Below are positions 63,948 through 64,000 of a DNA stretch of 64,000 bases, in pieces. Within the stretch, counting starts at the first letter, position 1, and every line of letters starts with the position of its first letter. Source of the stretch: Selaginella tamariscina (Eukaryota > Streptophyta > Lycopodiopsida > Selaginellales > Selaginellaceae); NCBI GenBank assembly GCA_003024785.1, contig PUQB01000744.1, forward strand, positions 1 through 64,000, written 5' to 3'. A program made the position numbers and the translations under genes. The notes under the pieces are model-generated. The model saw only the letters and a list, made by a program, of their open reading frames with translations. It did no database searches and had not been told where the DNA came from.

Positions 63948-64000
63948 TAAAAATGATGATGAAGTGGCCCCATGGTAACGATGTTTTGAGCTGCATTATT

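Overview
This is nuclear genomic DNA from a land plant. It is AT-rich, intron-containing and repeat-laden. The evidence is the gene content: a LONGIFOLIA/TRM-type DUF4378 protein, GT47 exostosin-type glycosyltransferases, a papain-like C1A protease with an I29 propeptide, an FCP1-like phosphatase, Ty3/gypsy chromoviruses with tRNA-iMet primer sites, and Mutator-like elements with 9-bp target duplications. I cannot fix the clade from sequence alone. No rRNA, tRNA or CRISPR array was seen.

Layout. 0.56-3.2 kb (minus): LONGIFOLIA-like gene. 7.6-9.0 kb (minus): decayed GT47 copy. 10.9-11.7 kb (plus): decayed protein kinase. 13.9-19.2 kb (minus): old Ty3/gypsy element between degenerate LTRs. 23.9-25.4 kb (minus): a better preserved but still disrupted GT47 gene. 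26.0 kb: a 115-bp hairpin. 28,371-35,638 (minus): complete Ty3 chromovirus with about 960-bp LTRs and 5-bp duplication ATCTT. 36.8-50.85 kb: a C1A protease pseudogene (minus) split by two insertions of one Mutator-like (MULE) family. 51.5-52.0 kb: probable leucine-rich-repeat exon remnants. 54.5-60.2 kb (plus): very decayed Ty3/gypsy element. 63.1-63.95 kb (minus): FCP1-like phosphatase, broken.

The outstanding feature is the MULE pair. Element A (36,960-45,397, duplication ATCATGAGA) carries a SWIM zinc-finger transposase gene and, divergently, a six-exon gene. Spliced at its GT-AG sites, that gene gives an uninterrupted 992-residue protein with a ParB-like domain and a C-terminal beta-order DNA amino-methyltransferase-like domain whose catalytic motif reads DLPN. 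Element B (46,007-50,540, duplication CTCTAAACT) is in the opposite orientation, has lost most of the transposase and holds a broken copy of the same cargo. The separate target duplications prove two independent insertions. The result is a natural inverted repeat of a methyltransferase-like gene inside a dead protease gene, an arrangement that could produce double-stranded RNA. Between the two genes of element A lies a tandem array in which each roughly 130-bp unit looks like an exon with its own splice sites and a GCCGAC hairpin.

Many differences between the two LTRs of the chromovirus are one-base indels, often in homopolymers. Several frameshifts reported here may therefore be assembly errors rather than mutations.
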